Origin: Streptomyces massasporeus
GTDB taxonomy: Bacteria > Actinomycetota > Actinomycetes > Streptomycetales > Streptomycetaceae
Assembly (NCBI RefSeq): GCF_014648995.1
Contig: NZ_BMSE01000012.1
Span: 1-64,000, forward strand
Direction: 5' to 3'
Length of the DNA stretch: 64,000 bases
In this document: one piece after another, positions 16,082 through 24,279 of the stretch
Layout of the letters: the number at the start of each line of letters is the position of its first letter
Numbering within the stretch: the stretch's first letter is position 1
The notes under the pieces: generated by a model
The model's database searches: none
Told to the model about the DNA's origin: nothing
The model's input: the letters and a program-made list of their open reading frames with translations, nothing else
Position numbers and translations under genes: made by a program

Positions 16082-16837
16082 TCAGCTCCAGACGTTGCCC
16101 TGGTTCTGCCCCCGCGCTCCCTGCTGGCCCATGCCGTACTGCGCGGCGAGGCCCGAGCCGATCTGGGCGCCCTGCGGCGGCAGCAGTTCGCTCGGCTGGA
16201 CGAGCGCGAAGCCGGTGCCCATGAAGCTCAGCTCCCAGCCCTCGCCGGTGCTGCCCCGGCGCCGCCACACCCCGGAGGAGTGCGTCTGCGCCTGCATCTG
16301 CACCCGCAGGCTCGTCGACCAGGCGACGATCGCGTCGGCGTCGCAGTTGACGTACTTGTCGGGCGTCACCTGCAGCGCCAGCGGCATGCCGGAGGTCATC
16401 AGGGCGACCTTGCCCCGGCCGGTGATGTTGAGCTGGTACTTCCCGGAGCCGGAGATGCCGTACAGGCTGTCCACGGCGATGACCTCGTGGTGCAGGGAGG
16501 AGTCCATCGCCAGCACGTAGCTGCTGTCGACGGTGAGGCCGTCCTGGTCCACCTCCATGACGTGGACGTGCTGCTTGAGGTTGGCGAGGTAGACCGTGCC
16601 CTGCCCGTGGCAGCGCATCAGGTCCAGGCCCTCTCCGGTCTGCGCACGCGCGCATGACTGCTGGTTGCTCTGGAACTCGGCGTCGAACTCGACGAGACCC
16701 TGGTAGGCGACCATCGTGCCCTTGCGGGCCAGGATGTCGTCGTGGCCCTCCAGGGCGACGCGCAGCATCTGCTTGTTCTGCAGGCTCCAGCGTTCCTGGG
16801 TCTGCTGCTCGTTGTAGGCGAAAATCGGGCTCTGCAT
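16082..16837 (-). CDS. AIM24-domain protein 1
   Basis: A 251-residue protein of the AIM24 (DUF124) family, a beta-rich fold found in bacteria and in a mitochondrial inner-membrane protein. Repeated short beta motifs are visible: GTMVAYQGLVEFD, LMRCHGQGTVYLA and GSGKYQLNITGRGKVALMT. The C-terminal 30 residues are Gly/Gln-rich and disordered. It has no signal peptide or membrane helix. It is the last gene of a three-gene leftward operon; the gap to the preceding AIM24 gene is 16 nt. The function of bacterial AIM24 proteins is unknown. Confidence 0.88.
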   Translation of the reverse strand: MQSPIFAYNEQQTQERWSLQNKQMLRVALEGHDDILARKGTMVAYQGLVEFDAEFQSNQQSCARAQTGEGLDLMRCHGQGTVYLANLKQHVHVMEVDQDGLTVDSSYVLAMDSSLHHEVIAVDSLYGISGSGKYQLNITGRGKVALMTSGMPLALQVTPDKYVNCDADAIVAWSTSLRVQMQAQTHSSGVWRRRGSTGEGWELSFMGTGFALVQPSELLPPQGAQIGSGLAAQYGMGQQGARGQNQGNVWS

Positions 16838-16853
16838 GGCGTGTGGCTCCCCC

Positions 16854-17534
16854 TCAGCCCCGGACCCGGAGGCGGTCGGTGCTGTCCTCGCTGGGCTGGA
16901 CGACGACGATGCCCTGACCGGAGAAGGCCATCTGGTAGGCCTCGCCGCTGCCGCGGCCGATCAGCGACTGGGCCCGGAAACTGCGCTTGCCCTTCACCTT
17001 GAGGTTCGGGGACCAGGCGACGAGCGCGTCGGGGTCGACGTAGGTCTCGTCCTCGCCGCCTCCGCAGTCGACGACGATGGGCTTGCCCCGGGAGGTCAGC
17101 GCGACCCAGCCCTGCCCGGAGATCTTGGTGTTCCACAGTCCCTGCCCGGCGAACTTCGCCAGGCCCTTGACCCGCTCCACGCCCCACGTGAGGTGGGCGT
17201 CGAAGGCGAGCAGGTTGGTGGCGTTGACGGAGATGCCGTCGCCGTTGAGGTTGATCACGACGACGTTCGCCCCATAGTCGGCGAGGTAGAGCAGGCCGTC
17301 GCCGGAGCACTTCATCAGGGGCGCGCCCTCGCCGGTCATCCAGTCCTTGGCGATCTGGCGCACGGCCGGCGGGTTCGGCTCGTACTGGACGAACCCTTCA
17401 TAGGCGACCATCGACCCCACGCGCGCGAGGAGGTCGTTTCCGGTCTGCATGGCGACCTTCAGCATGTGGTTGCCGTGGTTCTCCATGCGGGCGGTGACGG
17501 GTGCTGGGGCGTGGCCCGCGAGCTGCTGTGTCAT
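16854..17534 (-). CDS. AIM24-domain protein 2
   Basis: A 226-residue AIM24 (DUF124) protein, clearly paralogous to its two neighbours (GSMVAYEGFVQYE, LMKCSGDGLLYLADYG, ISGQGWVALTSRGKPI). It lacks the extended C-terminal tail of protein 1. A conserved beta turn, DALVAWSPNLKVKGK, aligns with DAIVAWSTSLRVQ in protein 1 and NAVVAWSAAAQVV in the fusion protein. It lies 11 nt after the TerD-AIM24 gene and 16 nt before AIM24 protein 1, so all three are probably co-transcribed. Three divergent copies side by side suggest a hetero-oligomer; that is inference. Confidence 0.88.
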   Translation of the reverse strand: MTQQLAGHAPAPVTARMENHGNHMLKVAMQTGNDLLARVGSMVAYEGFVQYEPNPPAVRQIAKDWMTGEGAPLMKCSGDGLLYLADYGANVVVINLNGDGISVNATNLLAFDAHLTWGVERVKGLAKFAGQGLWNTKISGQGWVALTSRGKPIVVDCGGGEDETYVDPDALVAWSPNLKVKGKRSFRAQSLIGRGSGEAYQMAFSGQGIVVVQPSEDSTDRLRVRG

Positions 17535-17545
17535 GACGGGCTCCC

Positions 17546-19276
17546 TCAGACCTCGTACGGCTGGACGACGATGAAGTTGCCGGGCGCTCCCCGGAACTGG
17601 AGGTTCACGCTCTCCCCCGTGTCACCGGGGTAGGCGTTGCGGCGCATCCGCACCTGGCTGGACACGACGACCTGGGCGGCGGCCGACCAGGCGACCACGG
17701 CGTTGCAGTCGGCGAACGTGGTCGGCGTGACGGGCAGCACCACGGGAGTGCCGTGCGTCTTCACGACGATGGTGCCGGTGCCCTGGAACTGCATGGTGAA
17801 CAGTGCGCCGCCGGGGATGCCGTGGCCCTCGATGCGGCGGACCTCGTAGGTGAGGCTCTCGTCGAACGCGAGGACGTTCTCGGCGGAGACGCAGACGGCG
17901 TCACCCTGCAGCTCGAGGGGGTGCAGCATGGTCGAGTTCTCGGCGAGGAACACCTGTCCCTGGCCCGTGCAGCGCATCAGCTGCATCTCCTGGCCGGTCG
18001 CGTTGCCCACGATCCGGCCGGCGAACCCGGCGCCCTTGTAGCTGAAGTCGACCTTGCCCTGGTAGAGCACCATGCTGCCCTGCCGGGCCAGCACCGGCTG
18101 TCCGCCGATGCCGAGGTCGACGCGGACGAGCTTCTTGTTCTGCTGCGTCCAGCGCTGCCCCGTGGGGGTCTCCTTGAACTGCTGGAGCGCTCCGGACACA
18201 CCGGGGCCCTGGGGAGCACCTTGGGGGGCACCCTGTGGGACGCCCTGCGGGGCTCCGTAGGGGGCCTGCCCGAACGGCGGCTGCTGTCCGTATCCGGGGG
18301 GCGGGGTGGGCTGGCCGTAGCCGGGCGGCGGGGCCGGGGCTTGGGGCGCATGAGGCTCATGAGGCGCATGAGGTGCCTGGGGCTGGCCGTAGCCAGGAGG
18401 CGGCGGCGCGGTCTGACCGGGGACCTGGCCGTACTGCGGCGGCTGCTGGCCCGGCTGACCGTACGGCGCGGGCGCCGGGGCCGGAGGCGGCACCTGCGAG
18501 CCACCCGGCGGAGTGTGCAAGGGCGCGACGATGGTCGGGGCGGCGTGCACCTGGGGCGCGGGCGCCGGGGCGGGAGGCGGGGTGGAGCCGGGCGGGGGCG
18601 CGAAGCCCTGGGCGGCCGGCTGGGGCGCGGGCGCCGGAGGCGCCGCCGGGGCGGGTTCCGGAGTGCCGGGAACGCCGAACGCGGGCGGGGCGAAGCCCGG
18701 GGCTGCGCCCGCCTGCGGCTGCTGCGGGGCGGGCGCGGGCGTCTCCTCCTCGGCCACCTCACCGCCGAAGTTCTTCAGCAGCGCGTCCAGACCACCGTCG
18801 AAGCCCTGGCCGACGGCGGCGAACCGCCAGACGTCCTTCAGGTAGAAGTCGCCCAGCATCACGGCCCGTTCGGTGGAGAACTCCGAGCCGCTGAAGGAGT
18901 AGCGCGCCACCTCCTCGCCGCCCGCGACGATGCGGATGTAGCCGGGGGCGATCTGAGACATCTGGCCGGCGCCGTCGATCGTCGCCGTGAAGGACAGCTT
19001 CTGGATCTGCGAGGGGATCCGGTCGAGCGTCACGCGGAAGGACTCCGTGTCGCCCGCCTGGGCGCCCAGGAGCTGAATGGACTCCTCGGGGGACTTCGGC
19101 TGGTTGAAGAAGACGAAGTACCGGTCGTCCGAGAGCCGTTCATCGGCGTCGAGGCCGAAGCAGCTGATGTCGAAACTCAGTCCGGGGCCGGCGATCTGTA
19201 CACCTACGTACAGATCCGTGCCCGCGGTGAGGTCACTGATCCTGGCCTTGTGGCCGCGTTGGAATTCCCTGGCCAT
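17546..19276 (-). CDS. TerD-AIM24 fusion protein
   Basis: A 576-residue three-part protein. Residues 1-170 are a TerD domain of the tellurite/stress-response family (LYVGVQIAGPGLSFDISCFG; LSDDRYFVFFNQPKSPE; AVMLGDFYLKDVWRFAAVGQ) with the acidic calcium-binding loop region DADERLSDD. About 175-385 is a Pro/Ala/Gln/Gly-rich disordered linker. About 390-576 is an AIM24 domain. TerD proteins bind Ca2+ and are tied to membrane-linked stress responses, so the fusion connects AIM24 to that system. I chose the ATG at 19276 because MAREFQRGHKARISDL is the usual TerD start; earlier in-frame starts add unrelated residues. First gene of the AIM24 operon. Confidence 0.9.
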   Translation of the reverse strand: MAREFQRGHKARISDLTAGTDLYVGVQIAGPGLSFDISCFGLDADERLSDDRYFVFFNQPKSPEESIQLLGAQAGDTESFRVTLDRIPSQIQKLSFTATIDGAGQMSQIAPGYIRIVAGGEEVARYSFSGSEFSTERAVMLGDFYLKDVWRFAAVGQGFDGGLDALLKNFGGEVAEEETPAPAPQQPQAGAAPGFAPPAFGVPGTPEPAPAAPPAPAPQPAAQGFAPPPGSTPPPAPAPAPQVHAAPTIVAPLHTPPGGSQVPPPAPAPAPYGQPGQQPPQYGQVPGQTAPPPPGYGQPQAPHAPHEPHAPQAPAPPPGYGQPTPPPGYGQQPPFGQAPYGAPQGVPQGAPQGAPQGPGVSGALQQFKETPTGQRWTQQNKKLVRVDLGIGGQPVLARQGSMVLYQGKVDFSYKGAGFAGRIVGNATGQEMQLMRCTGQGQVFLAENSTMLHPLELQGDAVCVSAENVLAFDESLTYEVRRIEGHGIPGGALFTMQFQGTGTIVVKTHGTPVVLPVTPTTFADCNAVVAWSAAAQVVVSSQVRMRRNAYPGDTGESVNLQFRGAPGNFIVVQPYEV

Positions 19277-19418
19277 GCGTAACGACCGTCCCCCATCCAG
19301 AACGTGATTGCGTCGCGCCAGGCTAACGGCAAACTCGGACACCGGACGAGGTCGGTACAGAGCCGGTACAGAACGGCCGCTCGGCCGTATCGGCTGTTCG
19401 CTCGCGGAAAGCGGCCGG

Positions 19419-20027
19419 TCACCCCGCGGGGCTCTCCCCCCGCGCGCCGGGCACGTGGGGCAACCGCTCGGCGGCGACCACGCCTTCGAGGTACCCCCGG
19501 GCCCGCTCGGTGCGCGGATAGGCCGTGAGGAGTTCCCAGAAGCGTGGTCCGTGTCCGGGGACGAGCAGATGGGCGAGTTCGTGGAGGAGGACGTAGTCGA
19601 CGACGTACTCGGGCATGCCCTGGAGGCGGTGCGAGAGGCGGATGCTGCCCTCGGCGGGGGTGCAGGATCCCCAGCGCGTGTTCTGGTTGGTCACCCAGCG
19701 CACCGACGCGGGCCGGGCCCGTCCGCCGAAGTACTGCTCCGACAGGCGCCGGGCCCGCTCGGCCAGCTCGGCGTCGCCGAGGGCCCGCTTGCTCTCCTGG
19801 GCGGCCAGCTTGTCGAGCATGACGTTCACCCAGCGCTGCTCCTCCGCCTCGGACATGCGGGCGGGGATGAGCACCACGGTGCGATCGCCCTCGCGGTACG
19901 CGGAGACCGTTCTGCGTCGGCGGGCGCTCCTGCGAACCTCGATCGCGCTCGCCCCCGAGCCGCTCGGCGGCTGGCTCGTCGTGCTGCGGTGTGGCGTTCC
20001 GGCGCGGTGCAGTGGGTCGGCAGGCAC
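19419..20027 (-). CDS. YgjP/SprT-like metallopeptidase
   Basis: A 202-residue protein of the YgjP-like (DUF45, M48-type annotated) metallopeptidase family. The zinc motif is VDYVLLHELAHLLVPGHGPR near residue 155-175, giving HExxH with a third His three residues on. The preceding SVRWVTNQNTRWGSCTP matches the family's RWGSC signature. The N-terminal 30 residues are Pro/Ser-rich. It has no signal peptide, so cytoplasmic. The start is the GTG at 20025-20027. It is divergent from the ThiF-like gene across 348 bp. The substrate is unknown. Confidence 0.87.
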   Translation of the reverse strand: MPADPLHRAGTPHRSTTSQPPSGSGASAIEVRRSARRRRTVSAYREGDRTVVLIPARMSEAEEQRWVNVMLDKLAAQESKRALGDAELAERARRLSEQYFGGRARPASVRWVTNQNTRWGSCTPAEGSIRLSHRLQGMPEYVVDYVLLHELAHLLVPGHGPRFWELLTAYPRTERARGYLEGVVAAERLPHVPGARGESPAG

Positions 20028-20375
20028 GCCCCGACGTTACCCGCTGCACACGGGGAAGTCCCGACTCCGGGACGGTTCGGTGCCGCCGCCCCCACCGGCC
20101 GCCGGATTTGTACGACGAATGCCCGCGCCTGTGGACAACTTTCGACGCTCGGCGGCGGGGTTGGGCATGCTGGATCCCGTCGGCGAAGCGATGGCGGGTC
20201 GGTCCGGGACCAGGGGCCGTTCCGCCCTCGGGTTCGGCCTGTGCCGGGCGCGCCCGTGCCCGGGTCGGGCTTGGGCAGGGCTCTGACTTGCGACCGGCCT
20301 CGGCGTGACCTGCCCGGGCCTGCACCCTCGCTCCGCCGACATACGGGGACGATCTATGGCATACGGGGGCCTGTC
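20028..20375. other. 348-bp divergent intergenic region, no gene seen
   Basis: The region separates the YgjP-like and ThiF-like genes. Reading frames here are short Arg/Pro-rich GC artefacts. I see no convincing hairpin, operator or small peptide gene, in particular no candidate RiPP precursor. It presumably holds two divergent promoters that I cannot place. Confidence 0.5.
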
Positions 20376-21590
20376 ATGCATCCGATGGTGAAACCCGCGC
20401 TCAGGCGCGGCTGGCGCGACCTCAACACCGTGCAGTTCGGGATGACACCGGCGCATGCGATGACTCTCGGCCCGATGGACCTGGCGACGGGCAGCTTCCT
20501 CGACCTGCTGAACGGCACGCGAGGGCTGGAGCTCCTGCGCGAGGAGGGACGCCGCATGGACCTGCCCGACGGTCATGTCGACGGGCTGGTGCGGGGGCTC
20601 GCCCGGGCCGGACTGCTGGACGACGCCCGGGGCGGCGGGCCGGCGGCCGACGCCCTGCGGAAGAAGAAGGAGGTCCTCGACCGGCTGCGCCCCGACCTGG
20701 CCTCCCTGTCCCTCACGACCTCGGCCCCCGGGGACGCCATCGGGCAGCTGGCGGCCCGGCGCTCGCAGCGCGTGCAGGTGCGGGGCGCGGGCCGGGTGGG
20801 TGCCGTGCTGGCCTCGCTCCTCGCCGGGGCCGGCGTGGCCGAGGTGGACGTGCTCGACGGTGGCCGTGTGGAGCCGTGGGACGTCGCGCCGGGCGGGCTT
20901 CCCGCGGAGTCCGTCGGCGACCGCAGGGACGAGTCGGCCCGCCGTGCCGTGCGCCGGGCGGCCCCGGACCGGCCGCGGCGCCGCGCGACGGCCCAGACAT
21001 CCCCAGGGGCGGGAGACCCGGGATTCTCGCTGGTGATCATCGCCCCGCGGGACGATGTCGCCGTGCACGCGCCGGACCCCGCCGCCGCCGAGCCGCTGAT
21101 GGCTTCCGGGACACCCCATCTGTACGCCGGTGTCGTGGAGGGCACCGGCGTGGTCGGCCCTCTCGTGCTGCCCGGGGAGACGAGCTGCGCGGGGTGTCTG
21201 CAGGAGGGCCGCACCGACCGGGACCCGGCCTGGCCGCGCTTGGTCGCCCAGTGGCGCTCCGGCAGACAGCGGCAGGTCAGGCCCTGCGATCTGACGCTGG
21301 CCACGACCGTGGCCGGCCTGGCGGCCGCCCACGCACTCGCCTTCCTGGACGGCAAAGTCCCCTCCAGTGCCGGGTCACGCTGGGAGGTCTCCGTCCCCGG
21401 TCTCCGCTGGCATGCACGGTCGATCCGGGCGCATCCGGAATGCCCGTGCGCGGCGGCGGAGAGAGGAAAAGGGGAGCACCTCTCGGAGGACGGGGAGTCG
21501 CACGAGACAATGGCGGTGCAACGGCCGTCGGAGCAGTGCCGTGAGGCAGAGGCGGAGCGGCCGGCTGGGACTTGGAGGGCGCATGTCTGA
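20376..21590 (+). CDS. ThiF-family/TOMM cyclodehydratase-like (E1-like) protein
   Basis: A 404-residue protein. The N-terminal 130 residues resemble the peptide-clamp region of TOMM leader-binding proteins. Next comes a ThiF/E1-like fold with a nucleotide-binding GAGRVGAVLASLLAGAGVAE near residue 133. Zinc-ligand cysteines are at ETSCAGCLQEGR and HPECPC. This matches the bacteriocin-cyclodehydratase domain family (TIGR03882). No YcaO partner, dehydrogenase or precursor peptide is nearby, so it is an orphan. The ATG at 20376 starts MHPMVKPALRRG. The stop overlaps the ABC1 kinase start (ATGTCTGA), implying coupling. The function is unknown; a link to peptide modification is only by homology. 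Confidence 0.75.
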   Translation: MHPMVKPALRRGWRDLNTVQFGMTPAHAMTLGPMDLATGSFLDLLNGTRGLELLREEGRRMDLPDGHVDGLVRGLARAGLLDDARGGGPAADALRKKKEVLDRLRPDLASLSLTTSAPGDAIGQLAARRSQRVQVRGAGRVGAVLASLLAGAGVAEVDVLDGGRVEPWDVAPGGLPAESVGDRRDESARRAVRRAAPDRPRRRATAQTSPGAGDPGFSLVIIAPRDDVAVHAPDPAAAEPLMASGTPHLYAGVVEGTGVVGPLVLPGETSCAGCLQEGRTDRDPAWPRLVAQWRSGRQRQVRPCDLTLATTVAGLAAAHALAFLDGKVPSSAGSRWEVSVPGLRWHARSIRAHPECPCAAAERGKGEHLSEDGESHETMAVQRPSEQCREAEAERPAGTWRAHV

Positions 21591-22953
21591 TCTTCCCCGG
21601 AAGGCGGTTACCCGGACCGCCAAGCTCGCCGCGCTCCCGCTCGGCATCGCCGGGCGGGCGACCTGGGGATTCGGAAAGCGGATCGTCGGTGAATCCGCCG
21701 AGCTTGTCGGCCGCGAACTCCAACAGCGCACGGCTGAGCAGCTGTTCAAGGTGCTCGGCGAGCTCAAGGGCGGGGCGATGAAGTTCGGCCAGGCCCTGTC
21801 CGTCTTCGAGTCCGCGCTCCCCGAGGAGGTGGCCGGCCCCTACCGGGCCGCGCTGACCAAGCTCCAGGAGGCCGCGCCGCCCATGCCGACCCGTACCGTG
21901 CACGCGGTGCTGGCGGAGCGGCTCGGCGAGGGCTGGCACGAGCTGTTCCTGGAGTTCGAGGACAAGCCCGCAGCGGCGGCCTCGATCGGCCAGGTCCACA
22001 GGGGGGTGTGGCACGACGGCCGCGAGGTCGCGGTCAAGGTGCAGTACCCGGGCGCCGGTGAAGCGCTGCTGTCGGATCTGAACCAGCTGAGCCGCTTCTC
22101 GCGGCTGCTCGGTCCGCTGATCCCCGGCATGGACATCAAGCCGCTGATCGCGGAGCTGAAGGACCGCGTCTCGGAGGAGCTGGACTACGGTCTGGAGGCC
22201 CAGGCCCAGCAGGCCCACGCGGAGGAGTTCACGGACGACCCGGACGTGGTCGTGCCGCAGGTGGTCCACCAGTCCGACCAGGTCCTGGTCACCGAGTGGA
22301 TCGACGGCATCCCGCTGTCGGAGATCATCTCGGACGGCACCCAGGAGCAGCGCGACCGTGCCGGTCAGCTCTTGGCCCGCTTCCTTTTCTCCGGCCCCGC
22401 CCGCACGGGGCTGCTGCACGCCGACCCCCACCCGGGCAACTTCAGGCTCCTGCCCGGCGGCCCGGAGGGCGAGGACGACTGGCGCCTCGGCGTCCTGGAC
22501 TTCGGCACGGTCGACCGGCTCCCCGGCGGCCTGCCCGCCACCATCGGCGAGTCCCTGCGGATGACCCTCGACGGGGAGGCCGAGGCGGTCTACGAGCTGC
22601 TGCGCGTGGAAGGGTTCGTCAAGGAGACGATAGAGCTGGACCCGGACGCCGTCATGGACTACCTGCTGCCGATCATCGAGCCGGCCCAGGTCGAGGAGTT
22701 CACCTTCACCCGGGGCTGGATGCGCAGCCAGGCGGCCCGGGTCGCCGACCCCCGCTCCCCCGCCTACCAGCTCGGCAAGCAGCTCAACCTGCCCCCGTCC
22801 TATCTGCTGATCCACCGGGTGACGCTGAGCACGATCGGGGTGCTGTGCCAGCTCGGGGCGACAGTGCGGCTGCGCGAGGAGCTCGAGGAGTGGCTGCCGG
22901 GGTTCGTCCCGGAGGACCCGGCGGACGGGGAGGAAGCGGTGGCGGAGGCGTGA
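21583..22953 (+). CDS. ABC1/UbiB-family atypical kinase
   Basis: A 456-residue ABC1 (AarF/UbiB) atypical kinase. The diagnostic KxGQ motif is MKFGQALS near residue 66. It is followed by the alanine-rich nucleotide loop AAAASIGQVHRG, the VAIK-like VAVKVQYPG, the catalytic HADPHPGNF and the metal-binding LDFGTVD. UbiB members act with quinone or lipid metabolism at membranes; the actinobacterial target is not known. The start ATG at 21583 has GGAGGG at 21574-21579 and overlaps the upstream gene. It corresponds to Rv3197 beside whiB7 in mycobacteria. It converges on a small zinc-ribbon gene with only 16 bp between stops. Confidence 0.9.
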   Translation: MSDLPRKAVTRTAKLAALPLGIAGRATWGFGKRIVGESAELVGRELQQRTAEQLFKVLGELKGGAMKFGQALSVFESALPEEVAGPYRAALTKLQEAAPPMPTRTVHAVLAERLGEGWHELFLEFEDKPAAAASIGQVHRGVWHDGREVAVKVQYPGAGEALLSDLNQLSRFSRLLGPLIPGMDIKPLIAELKDRVSEELDYGLEAQAQQAHAEEFTDDPDVVVPQVVHQSDQVLVTEWIDGIPLSEIISDGTQEQRDRAGQLLARFLFSGPARTGLLHADPHPGNFRLLPGGPEGEDDWRLGVLDFGTVDRLPGGLPATIGESLRMTLDGEAEAVYELLRVEGFVKETIELDPDAVMDYLLPIIEPAQVEEFTFTRGWMRSQAARVADPRSPAYQLGKQLNLPPSYLLIHRVTLSTIGVLCQLGATVRLREELEEWLPGFVPEDPADGEEAVAEA

Positions 22954-22969
22954 GTCCGGACCGGGGGCG

Positions 22970-23188
22970 TCACCACCAGTCCGAGTCCAGGCGCCCCTCG
23001 ATGGACCTGAGGTTCTCCCGGGAGCAGGTCTCGCAGTAGTGGCGGCGCGCGCCGTCCTCCACGGAGTAGGTCCAGGTGAGCGGCGGACCGTCGGTCAGGA
23101 CGTCGGCCGCGGCGCCGCAGCGGGCACAGACAAAGCGCCGCGGCTGCGCGGCGGAGCCGTTGTCACTGCCTCCTGAGGGACTCGTCAC
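22970..23188 (-). CDS. small CxxC zinc-ribbon-like protein
   Basis: A 72-residue protein with two CxxC knuckles (FVCARCGAAADV and HYCETCSREN), likely a zinc ribbon, and the conserved central PLTWTYSVEDGARR. The start is the GTG at 23186-23188; an upstream start would add unrelated low-complexity sequence. Streptomyces keep this gene between the ABC1 kinase and wblC. No enzymatic motif is seen; a DNA- or protein-binding role is possible but not shown. The wblC-operon terminator (23305-23349) lies just upstream, so it probably has its own promoter. Confidence 0.78.
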   Translation of the reverse strand: MTSPSGGSDNGSAAQPRRFVCARCGAAADVLTDGPPLTWTYSVEDGARRHYCETCSRENLRSIEGRLDSDWW

Positions 23189-23304
23189 CTGGCGACGATA
23201 ACTCCGCACCGGGCGACACGGTGGAATAACGCCCCCGGGGCACCACCCCGGCGGGAAGGCCACGACGCCTCGGGCTCGACGGACGCCGCGCCCCCCGTAC
23301 AACG

Positions 23305-23349
23305 CACCACGGGGGCCCGTCCGTTCGGTACGGACGGGCCCCCGTGGTG
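23305..23349 (-). terminator. terminator of the wblC operon
   Basis: CACCACGGGGGCCCGTCCG (23305-23323) pairs perfectly with its complement at 23331-23349 over a 7-nt loop. The 19-bp stem is one of the strongest in the window. It lies 62 nt after the gene downstream of wblC. Confidence 0.85.
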
Positions 23350-23411
23350 AGAGTTCGGCGGAGGCAGCCCGGGCTCATGGGCCGGGCTGTCCCCACGTCA
23401 GGTGCGGCGGG

Positions 23412-23735
23412 TTACTGCATGACCGCCATGGCGAGCGCCCGGCGGGCACGCAGCGAAGCGCGCTCCGCCCTGCGCTGCATCCGGCGGGCGGCCATCAGGC
23501 GCACGGCCTGTCGATCCCGCTCCGCCTCCTGCAGTCGCTCACGCATATGCGCGCGAGCCATGGCTTCTGGGATGAGTTGCATCTCTCGGGTCCTGTTCTG
23601 ACGCGAGTCCTTCGCGCCGCTGATGGTGAAGTCTTGGTTCGCGGAGCCTGCGGGCTCGTAAGTGGACGGCTTCATCGGGGCCTGCTTCTGGGGGTCGTGC
23701 GTGAGGGGGCGGTCGATCGTTCCTGCGGTGTTCAT
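23412..23735 (-). CDS. small basic helical protein co-translated with wblC
   Basis: A 107-residue protein. The N-terminal half is polar and disordered. The C-terminal half is a long Arg/Ala-rich amphipathic helix (ARAHMRERLQEAERDRQAVR onward), possibly a coiled coil or RNA/DNA-binding helix. The ATG at 23735 overlaps the wblC stop by ATGA, so the two are translationally coupled, and a strong terminator closes the unit. Its conservation next to wblC in Streptomyces suggests a role in the antibiotic-stress response, but no function is established. Confidence 0.78.
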   Translation of the reverse strand: MNTAGTIDRPLTHDPQKQAPMKPSTYEPAGSANQDFTISGAKDSRQNRTREMQLIPEAMARAHMRERLQEAERDRQAVRLMAARRMQRRAERASLRARRALAMAVMQ

Positions 23736-24100
23736 GCCGTGACCGGGTTCTTGCGCGGGCGACCACGCGGCCGCTTCCGGGCGACGACGACACCCTGGAC
23801 GAACAGCTCGCCACCCCAGACGCCCCAGGGCTCACGCCGCTCCTTGGCGCCGGCGAGGCAGGCCTCGACCAGCGGGCAGGTACGGCAGAGGGACTTGGCG
23901 TACTCGACGTCCGCTGGCGACTCGGCGAAGAAGACCTCCGGGTCGTAGGACCGGCACGGGACGGGTACGCCGAGGTTCTCGATGGCGTCGTCGAGCGCGG
24001 TGAGCGCGGTGAGCGGGGTCAAGGTGGGGTCCTCCGTGGAGCCGGGCTTGGGGATCGTGTCGGAAGGCGGTACGGACGGGGCGTGCGCTTCGAGTTGCAC
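23732..24100 (-). CDS. wblC: WhiB-like regulator WblC (WhiB7 orthologue)
   Basis: A 122-residue Fe-S transcription factor. Four cluster cysteines are at 49, 72, 75 and 81 (PCRSYDP; LCRTCPLVEAC), the GVWGG turn is at 93-97 and an AT-hook RGRP at 112-115, the WhiB7/WblC signature set. WhiB7 and WblC bind the primary sigma factor and activate intrinsic antibiotic-resistance genes when ribosomes are inhibited. The GTG start at 24100 has GAGGA upstream. A 600-nt leader carries an upstream ORF, an attenuator hairpin and a promoter with an AT-rich element, the expected uORF-controlled arrangement. uvrD2 lies upstream on the same strand, as in mycobacteria. Confidence 0.96.
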   Translation of the reverse strand: MQLEAHAPSVPPSDTIPKPGSTEDPTLTPLTALTALDDAIENLGVPVPCRSYDPEVFFAESPADVEYAKSLCRTCPLVEACLAGAKERREPWGVWGGELFVQGVVVARKRPRGRPRKNPVTA

Positions 24101-24215
24101 GGTTCGTCTTCCTCGTCTGTTCGTTCCGGCCTGTTGGCCGGGGGGTGGTGGTACCGGGTTCTTTTCTTGTCCCGAGGCTCCCTCGGTCCGTCATCCCTGG
24201 TCAGGGACAAACAGA

Positions 24216-24250
24216 AGGGCCGCGGATCCCGGATGGGGTTCCGCGGCCCT
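24216..24250 (-). terminator. attenuator hairpin in the wblC leader
   Basis: CCGCGGCCCT and AGGGCCGCGG (24241-24250 and 24216-24225) form a perfect 10-bp stem. On the minus strand it is followed by TTCTGTTTGT, the most U-rich tract nearby. It lies 116 nt before wblC and 24 nt after the uORF stop, the position of a conditional terminator. Confidence 0.75.
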
Positions 24251-24260
24251 GAAGGCGCCG

Positions 24261-24279
24261 GCCTGATCTGCGATCAGGC
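24261..24279 (-). other. hairpin spanning the uORF stop in the wblC leader
   Basis: GCCTGATC (24261-24268) pairs with GATCAGGC (24272-24279) over a 3-nt loop. The uORF stop codon (24274-24276) is inside the upstream arm, so a terminating ribosome would melt it. It could belong to the alternative leader structures. Confidence 0.5.

Noticed and set aside
20028..20375. Search for a RiPP precursor peptide next to the ThiF-like gene
   Set aside because: No short frame with a ribosome site and a Cys/Ser/Thr-rich core was found on either strand.
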